Source: Alteromonas gracilis
GTDB taxonomy: Bacteria > Pseudomonadota > Gammaproteobacteria > Enterobacterales > Alteromonadaceae
DNA length: 64,000 bases
Assembly: GCF_002993325.1 (NCBI RefSeq)
Contig: NZ_PVNO01000001.1
Span: 110,685 to 174,684 of the forward strand
Direction of reading: 5' to 3'
The notes below the pieces were generated by a model, which was not told the origin of the DNA, searched no databases, and worked only from the letters and a program-made list of their open reading frames with translations. Shown piece after piece: positions 27,620 through 36,246 of this stretch (the first letter of the stretch is position 1; the number at the start of each line of letters is the position of its first letter). The position numbers were made by a program, and so were the translations under genes.

Positions 27620-28414
27620 CTAGTTGATATTCGGCGCTCCAGAGTGGAAACGAAGCTCTTTGTCGTCACTTTCTATCAACGATTTTTCAACGTGACCGAA
27701 GTGAGCTACACGTTCAGTTATATCCGTGTCGGATATTTGTCCAGCAAGCGTGAGGTAATCTTCAAAGTGTCTGGCTTCAGAGCGCAATAGGGAAATGTAA
27801 AACTTGCCTAAATCTTCAGACACAAAAGGAGCGAGCTTCGCAAAGCGTTCGCAAGAACGGGCTTCAATATAGGCGCCACAAATAAGCTTATCGACAAGCT
27901 TTTCAGGCTCATAGGTGCGTACGTGACGTAGTAAGCCATTGGCGTAACGGCTAGACGTTACCGATTTATATTCAAAGCCCAGTTCGTGCATAATCTCTAG
28001 CACTTGATAATAATGATGGAGCTCTTCTTTTATCAGCATCACCATTTTATCCAGCATATCTTTTTTGAAAGGCTCAAGCCCTTCAACGTTAAAAACACTT
28101 TTTGAAAGGTGTTTAGTGTTAAGCGACTGCCAATCGCCTTCATGTCTATAAGTAAAGTCCTCATAGGGTTTTAACCAGCCCAAAAGCACTTTACTTGTTT
28201 CCTCATCAGCAACGTAGCGGCGAAGCAAGTACATGGCTGACTGAGCCGCTTTCAATTCGCAGATTAAGTGATCGGTAAGGATAACGCGAAGGTTTTCTTC
28301 TTTTTGGGCTTCGTCTATCCACGACTGTGGGGTCTCGCAGTGCAAAAAAGCGTTAACTGGAGTAAGTAGTGAAGTGACTTCAGAAGTGGAAATTACAGAC
28401 ATGTTGAAACTCAA
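27620..28414 (-). CDS. miaE: tRNA 2-methylthio-N6-isopentenyladenosine hydroxylase MiaE
   Basis: MiaE hydroxylates the isopentenyl group of ms2i6A37 in tRNAs reading UNN codons, using a non-haem diiron centre. The 264-residue protein is a ferritin-like helical bundle with the expected ligand segments: ICELKAAQSA, KEELHHYYQVLEIMHELG, EARSCERFAKLAP and SEARHFEDYLTLA. It is divergent from acpH, with only about 150 bp between the starts. Confidence 0.92.
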   Translation of the reverse strand: MSFNMSVISTSEVTSLLTPVNAFLHCETPQSWIDEAQKEENLRVILTDHLICELKAAQSAMYLLRRYVADEETSKVLLGWLKPYEDFTYRHEGDWQSLNTKHLSKSVFNVEGLEPFKKDMLDKMVMLIKEELHHYYQVLEIMHELGFEYKSVTSSRYANGLLRHVRTYEPEKLVDKLICGAYIEARSCERFAKLAPFVSEDLGKFYISLLRSEARHFEDYLTLAGQISDTDITERVAHFGHVEKSLIESDDKELRFHSGAPNIN

Positions 28415-28567
28415 TTTTAAGTGCTACGATGTTTCAGTAACATTTGAATTTGGCATCTGGCAATCTATGTTTCGGCGAGCCCACATTCAAAGTTTCTGAT
28501 CGAGGCGTGATTTTACTTGATACCTACAAGCCCTTACAACTTAAAAAAGAGGCCGTTAAATTACAAA

Positions 28568-29164
28568 ATGAACTACCTAGCTCACCTTTTCTTGGCACGA
28601 CCAACCGCAGATTCTCATTTTGGTAACTTATTGGGAGATTTTAGGCGAGGTGTTGATATCAACAGATTTGGAAACGCAGTTCAGCTAGGCCTTAAAAATC
28701 ACTACGAAGTCGATCGATTCACCGATAGTCACGAGAGCGTTCTAGCTGCAAAGATGCTATTCGATAAAAGTCGCCGGCGCTTTGCCCCTGTAGCATTGGA
28801 TATCTATTTCGATCATCTACTCATTAAACACTGGACAAAATTTTCAACTCAACGTTTCGATGATTTTCGCGAGCAAAGCTTCGCTTTGTTAGAACAGCGG
28901 TTGCCTACCATGCCAAGAACGATGCAGCACAGTGTAGGGCATATGATAACCCATGATTGGTTTGAGGATTATGCTGAAGAAGAAGGCATAGCCAAAGCGA
29001 TTTCTGTTGTCGCCAAACGCATTCGTTTTCCCAATACTTTTCATTATGCTGTAGACGATATAGGCAAACACCAAAAGGAAATAGAGGCGAGGTTTTTAGC
29101 GTTTTTCCCTGACCTCATTGCACATATAAACGATAACGGCCCTGAAAATATTGATAAAACGTAG
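28568..29164 (+). CDS. acpH: Acyl carrier protein phosphodiesterase
   Basis: AcpH removes the 4'-phosphopantetheine group from holo-ACP. I chose the ATG at 28568 because the family begins MNYLAHLFLARPTADSHFGN; the open frame extends upstream but adds unrelated residues. The 198-residue protein has the HD-type metal-site pieces NLLGDFRRG, HYEVDRFTDSH and ALDIYFDHLLIKHW. Confidence 0.9.
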   Translation: MNYLAHLFLARPTADSHFGNLLGDFRRGVDINRFGNAVQLGLKNHYEVDRFTDSHESVLAAKMLFDKSRRRFAPVALDIYFDHLLIKHWTKFSTQRFDDFREQSFALLEQRLPTMPRTMQHSVGHMITHDWFEDYAEEEGIAKAISVVAKRIRFPNTFHYAVDDIGKHQKEIEARFLAFFPDLIAHINDNGPENIDKT

Positions 29165-29342
29165 CCCGTGTTACAGAAATGTATCGAAGAAATTGGTGGT
29201 TTTGTCGTTGATTGCTAAGCCGTCGTACAAACAGCGATATAGTCTAACTAGAGCGTGTTGCTCATCTGTATAAGTGACAGGTTGGCAGGCTCTAAGAATA
29301 CAAAAACGATAAAACTAACGACACACAAAGACAAGAGTAACG

Positions 29343-30944
29343 ATGAATAAACAAGCCTTAAACCTAGTAACATCACTTGTGTCATTTCGCCACGGTGATA
29401 ACAAACATAAAGCGCTGCCTTGGCTAATGGCCGCTATGCTTGCTTTTGTAAGTTTAAATGCGAGTGCTTCTGAAGATGAGAAAAGCCCCTCAGCACACGC
29501 TCGCGCTATGAAAATTGATAGCAGTGTAGTGACAGAACACGAAACTAAAATTCTTGGCAAGCGCGTGAAATACAGTGCTACTACAGGTACGCAACCTGCA
29601 TGGAACAGTAAAGACGAAGCGGTTGCTACTTTATTCTACACGTACTATCAGCGAACTGACGTTAAGGAGAATACGGAGCGCCCGCTTATTATTTCCTTTA
29701 ATGGTGGCCCTGGATCTGCCTCAGTATGGATGCACGTAGCGTACACTGGCCCTCGTATTCTTAATATTGATGATGAGGGTTATCCTGTTCAGCCCTATGG
29801 TGTTCAAACTAACCCTTATTCCATTTTAGATGTGGCAGACATCGTATTTGTAAACCCGGTAAACACAGGGTACAGCCGCGTACTACCAAAAGCCGATGGC
29901 AGTATGCCGTCGCAAGACGAACAACAAAAAATGTTCTTTGGCGTTAACGCCGATATTAGCTATTTAGCGGATTGGGTGAATACCTTTGTAACACGCAATA
30001 ATCGCTGGCGCTCTCCTAAATATTTAATTGGTGAAAGTTACGGTACTACGCGTGTTTCGGGTCTTGCTCTGGAGCTTCAAAATAGGCAATGGATGTATTT
30101 AAACGGCGTTGTTTTGGTGTCGCCAACCGACATCGGTATTGAGCGCAATGGGCCTGTAAAAGCCGCTAATCGCTTGCCATATTTTGCGGCTGCCGCCTGG
30201 TATCACAATAAACTTGAGCCTGAACTTCAGAACAAAGATCTTACTGAATTACTTCCTGAAGTCGAAGACTTTACCATCAATAAACTCATTCCTGCGTTGG
30301 CTAAAGGCGGCTTCATCGGCGAAGCGGAAAAGCGTGCTGTGCTTAAACAAATGGCGCGCTACTCAGGGTTAAGTGAAACGTCAATTGCTCAAAACAACTT
30401 AGACGTAAGCACTGCTTTTTTCTGGAAAGATTTATTGCGAGATGAAGGGAAGACCTTAGGCCGCTTGGATAGCCGCTATTTAGGTATAGACGCGAAGCAA
30501 AGTGGCGATCGCCCTGATTATTGGGCAGAGCTAACGTCATGGTTGCATTCATTCACACCAGCCATTAATTACTACCTTCGCGAAGAATTAAATTACAAAA
30601 CCGATATTAAATATAATATGTTTGGCAACGTGCATCCTTGGGATAGAAGCAACAACCAAACTGGAGAGAACTTGCGTTTGGCAATGGCGCAAAATCCTTA
30701 TCTGAATGTGATGATTCAAGCTGGGTATTACGATGGCGCAACTAACTACTTTGACGCCAAATACACCATGTGGCAACTTGATCAAAGTGGCAACCTAAAA
30801 GACCGCCTTAGCTTTAAAGGGTATCGCAGCGGGCACATGATGTACTTGCGTCGCGATGACTTAAAACAGTCAAACCAAGACTTACGTGAGTTTATTCAAG
30901 CTAGCACACCAGTCAAAGGCGCCCCCGCCATGTATAAGCGATAG
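29343..30944 (+). CDS. Exported serine carboxypeptidase-like (S10 family) peptidase
   Basis: The 533-residue protein has an N-terminal signal segment (cleaved near about residue 44, ASASEDEK). It has the S10 landmarks: the oxyanion loop SFNGGPGSASVWMH, the Ser nucleophile in LIGESYGTTRVSG, the Asp region QAGYYDGATNYFD and the catalytic His in YRSGHMMYLRRDD. S10 peptidases remove C-terminal residues at acidic pH in eukaryotes; the bacterial members are exported and their substrates are mostly unknown. It appears monocistronic. Confidence 0.85.
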   Translation: MNKQALNLVTSLVSFRHGDNKHKALPWLMAAMLAFVSLNASASEDEKSPSAHARAMKIDSSVVTEHETKILGKRVKYSATTGTQPAWNSKDEAVATLFYTYYQRTDVKENTERPLIISFNGGPGSASVWMHVAYTGPRILNIDDEGYPVQPYGVQTNPYSILDVADIVFVNPVNTGYSRVLPKADGSMPSQDEQQKMFFGVNADISYLADWVNTFVTRNNRWRSPKYLIGESYGTTRVSGLALELQNRQWMYLNGVVLVSPTDIGIERNGPVKAANRLPYFAAAAWYHNKLEPELQNKDLTELLPEVEDFTINKLIPALAKGGFIGEAEKRAVLKQMARYSGLSETSIAQNNLDVSTAFFWKDLLRDEGKTLGRLDSRYLGIDAKQSGDRPDYWAELTSWLHSFTPAINYYLREELNYKTDIKYNMFGNVHPWDRSNNQTGENLRLAMAQNPYLNVMIQAGYYDGATNYFDAKYTMWQLDQSGNLKDRLSFKGYRSGHMMYLRRDDLKQSNQDLREFIQASTPVKGAPAMYKR

Positions 30945-31054
30945 TCATAGAAGGAAAAGAGATATAAAACAGGGACGTCAGCTTTCTTTACATGAATGTT
31001 AACGGAAATTGATATCGTATTTTATGTCATTGAAAATAAAAGGTAATTATTTTT

Positions 31055-31069
31055 GGCTCGTACCTTGCT
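31055..31069 (+). promoter_or_regulatory. Sigma-54-type promoter of the PEP-CTERM gene
   Basis: The sequence GGCTCGTACCTTGCT (preceded by T) fits the -24/-12 consensus TGGCACR-N4-TTGCW: GG at 31055-31056, GC at 31067-31068, exactly 10 bases between. It lies 56 bp before the start codon, leaving a leader of about 45 bases. PEP-CTERM genes are known to be controlled by sigma-54 with PrsK/PrsR in other bacteria. Confidence 0.7.
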
Positions 31070-31125
31070 AAAGCATTTTTACTAACAGAAAAATTCTTAT
31101 TAACACTATTTACAAGGAAGTATAT

Positions 31126-32379
31126 ATGAAAAAATCTTCGCGTTTTTCACTTACCCTGTTGGCAAGCGCAGCATTAGCCTTTTCTATCTCAAGCACTAGC
31201 GCTAATGCCTCCGTGCTCCTCTCAGGTTGGGAAGGTTCTACTGAAAGCGGGTTTGGTTTTTTGGCAATGGAAAGCAATGATGATGGCTCCTCTGGACCCA
31301 TCATTTTTGATTCCTATGAGGCTTTAGCATTCAATAGCGGTTTAAATTTTTTCGGAACGACCTACGACAGGTTTTTTATCAATAATAACGGTAACATTAC
31401 CTTCAATGGTAGAGTAAGTTCTTTTACACCAAATCCTTTTCCAAACAGTAATCAGCCAATGATTGCGCCATTTTGGGGGGATGTGGATACACGCTGCGCA
31501 GAATGTGGTGACGTATTTATCGGCTCTCCTAATGAAGATACCCTGGTGGTAACCTGGAATGACGTTGGTTACTACAATCAAAATAGTGATCCGACCAACA
31601 CGTTTCAGTTAGTGTTGATTGACAGGGAAGACACGGGCGCAGGCAATTTTGACGTTGAGTTTAGATATGAAGATATCGGCTGGACTTCAGGCAGTGCATC
31701 AGGTGGTATCCCAGCTCAGGCGGGATATGACGCCGGCGATGGGGAAAACTTTTTTACCGTACCTGGTTCTCGAACTGCCGCTATTGCTGATATAGACGAA
31801 AGTAACAGCAATACTGGCACGCCAGGTATTTGGAAATTTGCTATTCGCGACGGCGTGCTACCGGGTAATAATCCAGAAAATCCGATTCTACCAATTGTTA
31901 ACCCAGAAACACCGACGGATTATGAATTTGAATTTTCTATCGATGATCCAGACGAGCTTGTTTTCATCGACCCTGATGTAGCCGTAGGCTATGATTATAT
32001 CGTAAATAGTGGCCCAAATATCGCGTCAGTCCTTTTGCCAGAAGGTTATGATGACAACATGTTTGACTTATTCCTTTGGGATAATGGCCTTATGGATTGG
32101 CTAGATACAGGTACAGATATTACTGGAGGCGTAGAGTACGACTTCACTTCACCCGTAGACCGCTTCAGAATAATGGGAATTGATGTTTCGAATATGCTTG
32201 AACCAACGCCTGATGCGTTTGTGACTGGTTTAACGTTCGATGGTTCTGGTGTTATTAATATGAACCAAAATGCGGTTACTGTATTCGTACCTGACCCAAC
32301 CCAGGTTCCTGCACCCAGCACTTTGTTTCTTATGCTAGGAGCGCTATTTAGCACTTTCCTTATGAGAAAACGTAAGTAG
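31126..32379 (+). CDS. Nidogen-like PEP-CTERM surface/exported protein
   Basis: A 417-residue protein with a signal peptide (about 1-29). A nidogen (NIDO)-like region follows (about 65-210; FFGTTYDRFFINNNGNITFN, PMIAPFWGDVDTR, NTFQLVLIDRED). The last 24 residues form a PEP-CTERM tail: VPAPST, a short membrane helix, then MRKRK. PEP-CTERM proteins are processed by exosortase and are tied to exopolysaccharide and floc formation. No exosortase gene is in the window, so it must lie elsewhere. AAGGAAG precedes the ATG. A sigma-54-type promoter is upstream and a terminator is immediately downstream. Confidence 0.88.
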   Translation: MKKSSRFSLTLLASAALAFSISSTSANASVLLSGWEGSTESGFGFLAMESNDDGSSGPIIFDSYEALAFNSGLNFFGTTYDRFFINNNGNITFNGRVSSFTPNPFPNSNQPMIAPFWGDVDTRCAECGDVFIGSPNEDTLVVTWNDVGYYNQNSDPTNTFQLVLIDREDTGAGNFDVEFRYEDIGWTSGSASGGIPAQAGYDAGDGENFFTVPGSRTAAIADIDESNSNTGTPGIWKFAIRDGVLPGNNPENPILPIVNPETPTDYEFEFSIDDPDELVFIDPDVAVGYDYIVNSGPNIASVLLPEGYDDNMFDLFLWDNGLMDWLDTGTDITGGVEYDFTSPVDRFRIMGIDVSNMLEPTPDAFVTGLTFDGSGVINMNQNAVTVFVPDPTQVPAPSTLFLMLGALFSTFLMRKRK

Positions 32380-32397
32380 CAGTAATAAATAAGATAG

Positions 32398-32422
32398 GGG
32401 GAGCATAAGCTCCCCATTTTTG
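32398..32422 (+). terminator. Terminator after the PEP-CTERM gene
   Basis: GGGGAGC-ATAA-GCTCCCC followed by ATTTTTG, 18 bp after the stop codon and immediately before the next gene. Confidence 0.85.
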
Positions 32423-32435
32423 TTAAGAGGTAGAC

Positions 32436-32915
32436 GTGAAATATTTAGTAATAGTTAGTTCGATACTCGCTTCATTTTCTTCGTGGGCTGTCACAACGAG
32501 CGATTTTGGTAGTTGGAGTTTGCTTTGCAACGATTCTTCAGTTTGTACACTTAGCCAGCTTGTTGCTAAAGATGAGAAAGCAACTAAAGTATTGTTAGGC
32601 ATTAATGTTGATTATTCTTATTCGAAAGATTTTCCAGTTTTAAAAATAAAGCTACCTAAAAATACGCTAACAAAAAATGGGGTCGGAGTAAAAATAGATA
32701 ATTTCTCGCCCTTACAAGTGCCTTTTTCTGGGTGTGACGAAAAGGCATGTCAAAGTATTATCAAAATCGATAGCCAGCTTTTAGAGCAATTGCATAACGG
32801 TGAAACCATGCTAGTTGCATATCAGAAGTCTGAAAGCCAGCAGGTTACCTTACCCGTATCATTAGCGGGTTTTGACGTAGCATACGCGCAGCTGAATCAA
32901 AAAGCTAAGCGTTAG
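32436..32915 (+). CDS. Exported IalB-like (invasion-associated locus B) protein
   Basis: The 159-residue product has a signal peptide (cleaved near SSWAVT, about residue 18). A domain follows resembling the IalB family: FGSWSLLC, a Cys pair region, VPFSGCDEKACQS, and a C-terminal LPVSLAGFDVAYAQL, which matches the usual family ending. IalB proteins are periplasmic or surface proteins of unclear biochemical function. It lies 57 bp after the PEP-CTERM stop, but the terminator between suggests independent expression. Confidence 0.7.
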   Translation: MKYLVIVSSILASFSSWAVTTSDFGSWSLLCNDSSVCTLSQLVAKDEKATKVLLGINVDYSYSKDFPVLKIKLPKNTLTKNGVGVKIDNFSPLQVPFSGCDEKACQSIIKIDSQLLEQLHNGETMLVAYQKSESQQVTLPVSLAGFDVAYAQLNQKAKR

Positions 32916-32941
32916 TCATAAATATCTTATCAAGCCGTATT

Positions 32942-33868
32942 TCAACATACACCTGCTTCTTTAAGGCGCGCTAAACATTCAGCGCAGCGCGCTTTTAACA
33001 TGTCTCTTAATAACCTAACCGCTGGCGTGATCGATTGGCGGCTCGGGCAGATTAACCAAAGCTGCGTTGGTTTTGGTTGGTAGCCCGGCAATAACGTAAC
33101 AAGACGCCCACTTAGAATATCGTCACAGGTATCTAAACTTGATTTAACGGCAACCCCTTTGCCAGCCACGGCCCACCGCCTTACCATTTCACCATCGTTT
33201 GCTGTCCTGTTACCGAGCATTTTTATCTTAAGTGGTTTTTCGTCGCGCACGAATTCCCATTCGTTATACACTTTGTCGTGCAGTTGATAAAAAAGCCCGT
33301 TATGCGTTTTCAAGTCTTCAAATTGTTCTGGGGTGCCGTGGATGTTGAGATAAGAAGGGGCGGCGACAAGAAACCGAGGAACGTCGCAAATTTTAAATCC
33401 GTAAACGCTTGCATCATCAGGTGAACCATAACGCAGAGCTAAATCGATAGGATCGCGGTAGAAATCGATATTGCTGTCGTTTAAATTAAGTTTTACGCTT
33501 ATTTTGTCATGCTCTTCCATAAAATCATCAAGCCACGGCGCTATTACATTTCGTCCTAAGTCAGATGACAAGCCTAGTCGTAGTTCGCCCTCAATAACGC
33601 CAGTATCGCCCTTTAAGTTCTGCTTAGCATTTGCAAGCATCGCCATGGCTTGCTCACATGTTGGCAAAAATCGCTCACCAGCAGAGGAAAGCCTGAGCGA
33701 TCGAGTTGTGCGTACAAATAACTCAGCGCCGAGAGCTTGCTCAACCCGTTTAACTGCCGCACTCGCCGTAGCGGTGCGCATATTTAAATGGGTGGCCGCG
33801 GCGGTGATATTTCGAAACTCGGCTACTTTTATTACTACGTTGAGGTCATCTAGTAACATGGTTTTCAA
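32942..33868 (-). CDS. LysR-family transcriptional regulator
   Basis: A 308-residue LysR protein: N-terminal winged helix-turn-helix (about 5-65; LNVVIKVAEFRNITAAATHL, TASAAVKRVEQALGAELFVR) and a C-terminal substrate-binding domain (about 90-295). It is divergent from a zinc-type alcohol dehydrogenase with 87 bp between starts, the classic layout for a LysR protein controlling its neighbour. The shared gap contains TGATGAACGTATCA, a weak T-N11-A-type element. Confidence 0.92.
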   Translation of the reverse strand: MKTMLLDDLNVVIKVAEFRNITAAATHLNMRTATASAAVKRVEQALGAELFVRTTRSLRLSSAGERFLPTCEQAMAMLANAKQNLKGDTGVIEGELRLGLSSDLGRNVIAPWLDDFMEEHDKISVKLNLNDSNIDFYRDPIDLALRYGSPDDASVYGFKICDVPRFLVAAPSYLNIHGTPEQFEDLKTHNGLFYQLHDKVYNEWEFVRDEKPLKIKMLGNRTANDGEMVRRWAVAGKGVAVKSSLDTCDDILSGRLVTLLPGYQPKPTQLWLICPSRQSITPAVRLLRDMLKARCAECLARLKEAGVC

Positions 33869-33955
33869 ATTTTATTTGATAATGTTTCTTGTATTGTGAT
33901 GTTTATCCAAAATTAATCAAGAGTATGATGAACGTATCAATTAAAGGAGAGCACA

Positions 33956-34969
33956 ATGATGAAAGCAGTCGGCTATACCCAGTCACTAGAGATTAGTGAA
34001 CCCAATGCGTTAATGGATTTAGAACTCGCCAAGCCCAGCGCGTCGGGTAGGGATCTATTAGTAAAAATAAATGCCATTGCCGTGAACCCCGTTGATTACA
34101 AGATTCGTCAGCGTGTTAACCCTGAAGGCGAAGCGAAAGTGATAGGCTGGGATGCCGTAGGTGAGGTGGTTGAAATTGGCGCTGATGTCACCGAGTTTGC
34201 CGTTGGCGACAGAGTTTATTATGCCGGAGACCTTACCCGAGCGGGGTCGAATGCCGAGTTTCAGCTGGTTGACGAGCGCATTGTTGGAAAAGCGCCGAAG
34301 TCTTTATCAGATAGCGATGCAGCGGCTCTTCCGCTAACCACAATTACGGCTTATGAATTGTTATTTGATCATCTTGCACTAAAGCAGCAAAGTGAAAAAA
34401 GTGACGAAGTAGTGCTTGTTGTGGGGGCAGCAGGCGGTGTTGGCTCAATAATGTTGCAACTACTTAAGAGTTTAACGGGCGCAACCGTGATCGCTACTGC
34501 ATCTCGGGAAAGTTCAAAAAGCTGGGTGCAAGAGTTAGGGGCCGACTACGTAGTTGACCACAGTAAACCTATGGCCGAGCAAATCAAGGCCTTGAATGTT
34601 GGTGAAGTAACTCATGTGGCGAGTTTAAACAACACACACCAATACATTGAAGACTACGTGGAAGTCATGAAGCCGAAGGGTAAATTGGCGTTAATTGACG
34701 ACCCAGAAAGCTTGGATGTGGCAAAGCTTAAGCAAAAAAGTCTGTCATTACATTGGGAATTTATGTTTACCCGTTCAATGTTTGAAACTGATGATATGGT
34801 CGAGCAAAGTCGTTTACTTACTCATGTTGCATCACTTATTGATGAAGGAAAAATAAAGACAACTGTAGGAAAACACTTAGGTAAAATTAACGCTGAAAAC
34901 TTGATTGAAGCGCATAGAATTTTAGAAGAAGGGCGGGCTATTGGTAAACTCGTCTTGGAAGGCTTCTAA
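33956..34969 (+). CDS. MDR-family (zinc-type alcohol dehydrogenase-like) oxidoreductase
   Basis: The 337-residue protein belongs to the medium-chain dehydrogenase/reductase superfamily, ZADH/quinone-reductase branch. It has the N-terminal GroES-like domain with INAIAVNPVDYKIRQRV, VIGWDAVGEVVEIG and FAVGDRVYYAGD, and the NADPH-binding VVLVVGAAGGVGSIMLQLL. The structural and catalytic zinc ligands are not evident, so it is probably an NADPH-dependent quinone or enone reductase. A GGAG precedes twin ATG codons (33956 and 33959). It is likely regulated by the divergent LysR gene. Confidence 0.88.
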   Translation: MMKAVGYTQSLEISEPNALMDLELAKPSASGRDLLVKINAIAVNPVDYKIRQRVNPEGEAKVIGWDAVGEVVEIGADVTEFAVGDRVYYAGDLTRAGSNAEFQLVDERIVGKAPKSLSDSDAAALPLTTITAYELLFDHLALKQQSEKSDEVVLVVGAAGGVGSIMLQLLKSLTGATVIATASRESSKSWVQELGADYVVDHSKPMAEQIKALNVGEVTHVASLNNTHQYIEDYVEVMKPKGKLALIDDPESLDVAKLKQKSLSLHWEFMFTRSMFETDDMVEQSRLLTHVASLIDEGKIKTTVGKHLGKINAENLIEAHRILEEGRAIGKLVLEGF

Positions 34970-34981
34970 TTAAGAGAAGGT

Positions 34982-35014
34982 TAGTCGCAGGCAATATTTA
35001 ATTGCCTGCGACTA
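34982..35014. terminator. Perfect 14-bp hairpin between convergent oxidoreductase genes
   Basis: TAGTCGCAGGCAAT and its exact complement ATTGCCTGCGACTA surround a 5-base loop, 13 bp after the stop of the upstream gene and 39 bp before the converging acuI stop. There is no T run, so it may act as a bidirectional mRNA 3' end or a weak terminator. Confidence 0.55.
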
Positions 35015-35052
35015 TTAATGGTGAAGAGGAGAGAATAAATTGACGCCAAGGC

Positions 35053-36048
35053 CTATGCTTGCACATTCACTAACGTACGGCCTGAAATCTGCCCCTCTAA
35101 AATGGCGTCTATTTTTTCATTCACGGCTTCTAGGTTTACTTCCTCTGTAAGGTCATCAAGACAATCGAGCTTCCATTCACTGGCAAGTTTGTCCCACAAT
35201 CTCAATCTAGGCGGCATAGGGCACTGCACAGAATCAATGCCAAGCAACGAAACGCCTCTCAAGATAAATGGAAATACGCTAACATTAAGATCGGCAGAAG
35301 CGGTAAGCCCGCAGCATGTCACTGTGCCGCCGTATTGCGTAGCCTTAATGGCTTGCGCTAAGTATTCACCACCCACCGTATCGACAGCGCCAGCGTATTG
35401 TTCTTTCAACATGGGGCGCTCTTTATTTTCAAGCAGCTCATCGCGAGTGATTACTTTGCTTGCTCCGAGGGTTTTTAAAAATGACTCATGTTTCTTTTTC
35501 CCCGTGCACGCTACCACTGAGTAACCCGCTTTGGCGAGCAATGCGACCGCGACAGAACCTACACCACCCGTTGCACCTGTTACTAAAATATCGCCTTTTT
35601 GTGGTGTAACACCGTGTTCAACTAAACCTTGAACAGATAGCCCAGCAGTAAAACCAGCAGTGCCTATCACCATAGACTCCCTTAACGATAAACCAACGGG
35701 TTTAGCCACCGCCCATTCGCTCGGAATTCGAATATATTCGCCAAAGCCTCCCGCCGTGTTCATACCCAAGTCATAGCCGGTTACAATAACTTCATCGCCT
35801 TCCTTGAAGCTGTTGTCATCGCAGGATACAACTGTGCCTGCAGCGTCTATACCCGGGGTATGGGGAAAGTTTCTGCTAACGCCGGGATTTCCTGTCGCTG
35901 ACAGGGCGTCTTTGTAATTAAGTGATGAATACTGCACCTTAATGAGCAACGTGCCCTCCGGCAAATCATCAAGTGAACGCTGTTCTATACGGCGAGTGAA
36001 CGATTTATCTTCCTGTTTTTCTATTAGCAACGCTTTAAACGATGTCAT
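35053..36048 (-). CDS. acuI: YhdH/AcuI-type NADPH-dependent reductase (acrylyl-CoA reductase family)
   Basis: The protein is a medium-chain reductase of the YhdH/YhfP branch, whose characterised members (AcuI) reduce acryloyl-CoA to propionyl-CoA and protect against acrylate from DMSP breakdown. The start at 36048 (MTSFKALLIEK) is preferred because GGAGACAGGT lies just before it; another ATG is four codons upstream. Motifs: VQYSSLNYKDALSATG, FPHTPGIDAAGTV, GDILVTGATGGVGSVAVALL. It is divergent from an HxlR-type regulator, with two palindromes between. The exact substrate is inferred from family only. Confidence 0.85.
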   Translation of the reverse strand: MTSFKALLIEKQEDKSFTRRIEQRSLDDLPEGTLLIKVQYSSLNYKDALSATGNPGVSRNFPHTPGIDAAGTVVSCDDNSFKEGDEVIVTGYDLGMNTAGGFGEYIRIPSEWAVAKPVGLSLRESMVIGTAGFTAGLSVQGLVEHGVTPQKGDILVTGATGGVGSVAVALLAKAGYSVVACTGKKKHESFLKTLGASKVITRDELLENKERPMLKEQYAGAVDTVGGEYLAQAIKATQYGGTVTCCGLTASADLNVSVFPFILRGVSLLGIDSVQCPMPPRLRLWDKLASEWKLDCLDDLTEEVNLEAVNEKIDAILEGQISGRTLVNVQA

Positions 36049-36095
36049 ACCTGTCTCCATTGGTCGAAAGTAACGCTACCATTGTGACAATATAT

Positions 36096-36112
36096 ATACT
36101 TTGCGCAAGTAT
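36096..36112. promoter_or_regulatory. Candidate HxlR-type operator 1
   Basis: ATACTT-TGCGC-AAGTAT, an inverted repeat with 6-bp arms and a TACT-N7-AGTA core, lies 48 bp upstream of the chosen acuI start. Inverted repeats of this style are bound by HxlR/DUF24-family regulators. Its position could overlap the acuI promoter. Confidence 0.5.
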
Positions 36113-36123
36113 GCACTTTTTAG

Positions 36124-36138
36124 TAGGGTAGTACCCTA
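36124..36138. promoter_or_regulatory. Candidate operator 2 between acuI and the HxlR gene
   Basis: TAGGGTA-G-TACCCTA is a perfect 7-bp-arm inverted repeat, 11 bp from the first palindrome. It may be a second site for the HxlR-family protein or a site for another factor. Confidence 0.45.
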
Positions 36139-36246
36139 AAATATACTAATGGGAATGGACGCTAGTTTCTCTTAATTATCTTAGTGAAGTTTACATTGGT
36201 GAAAACCAAGAGCAGCAACGGCTGTGTTGCTTTTTAAGGAATTGCT

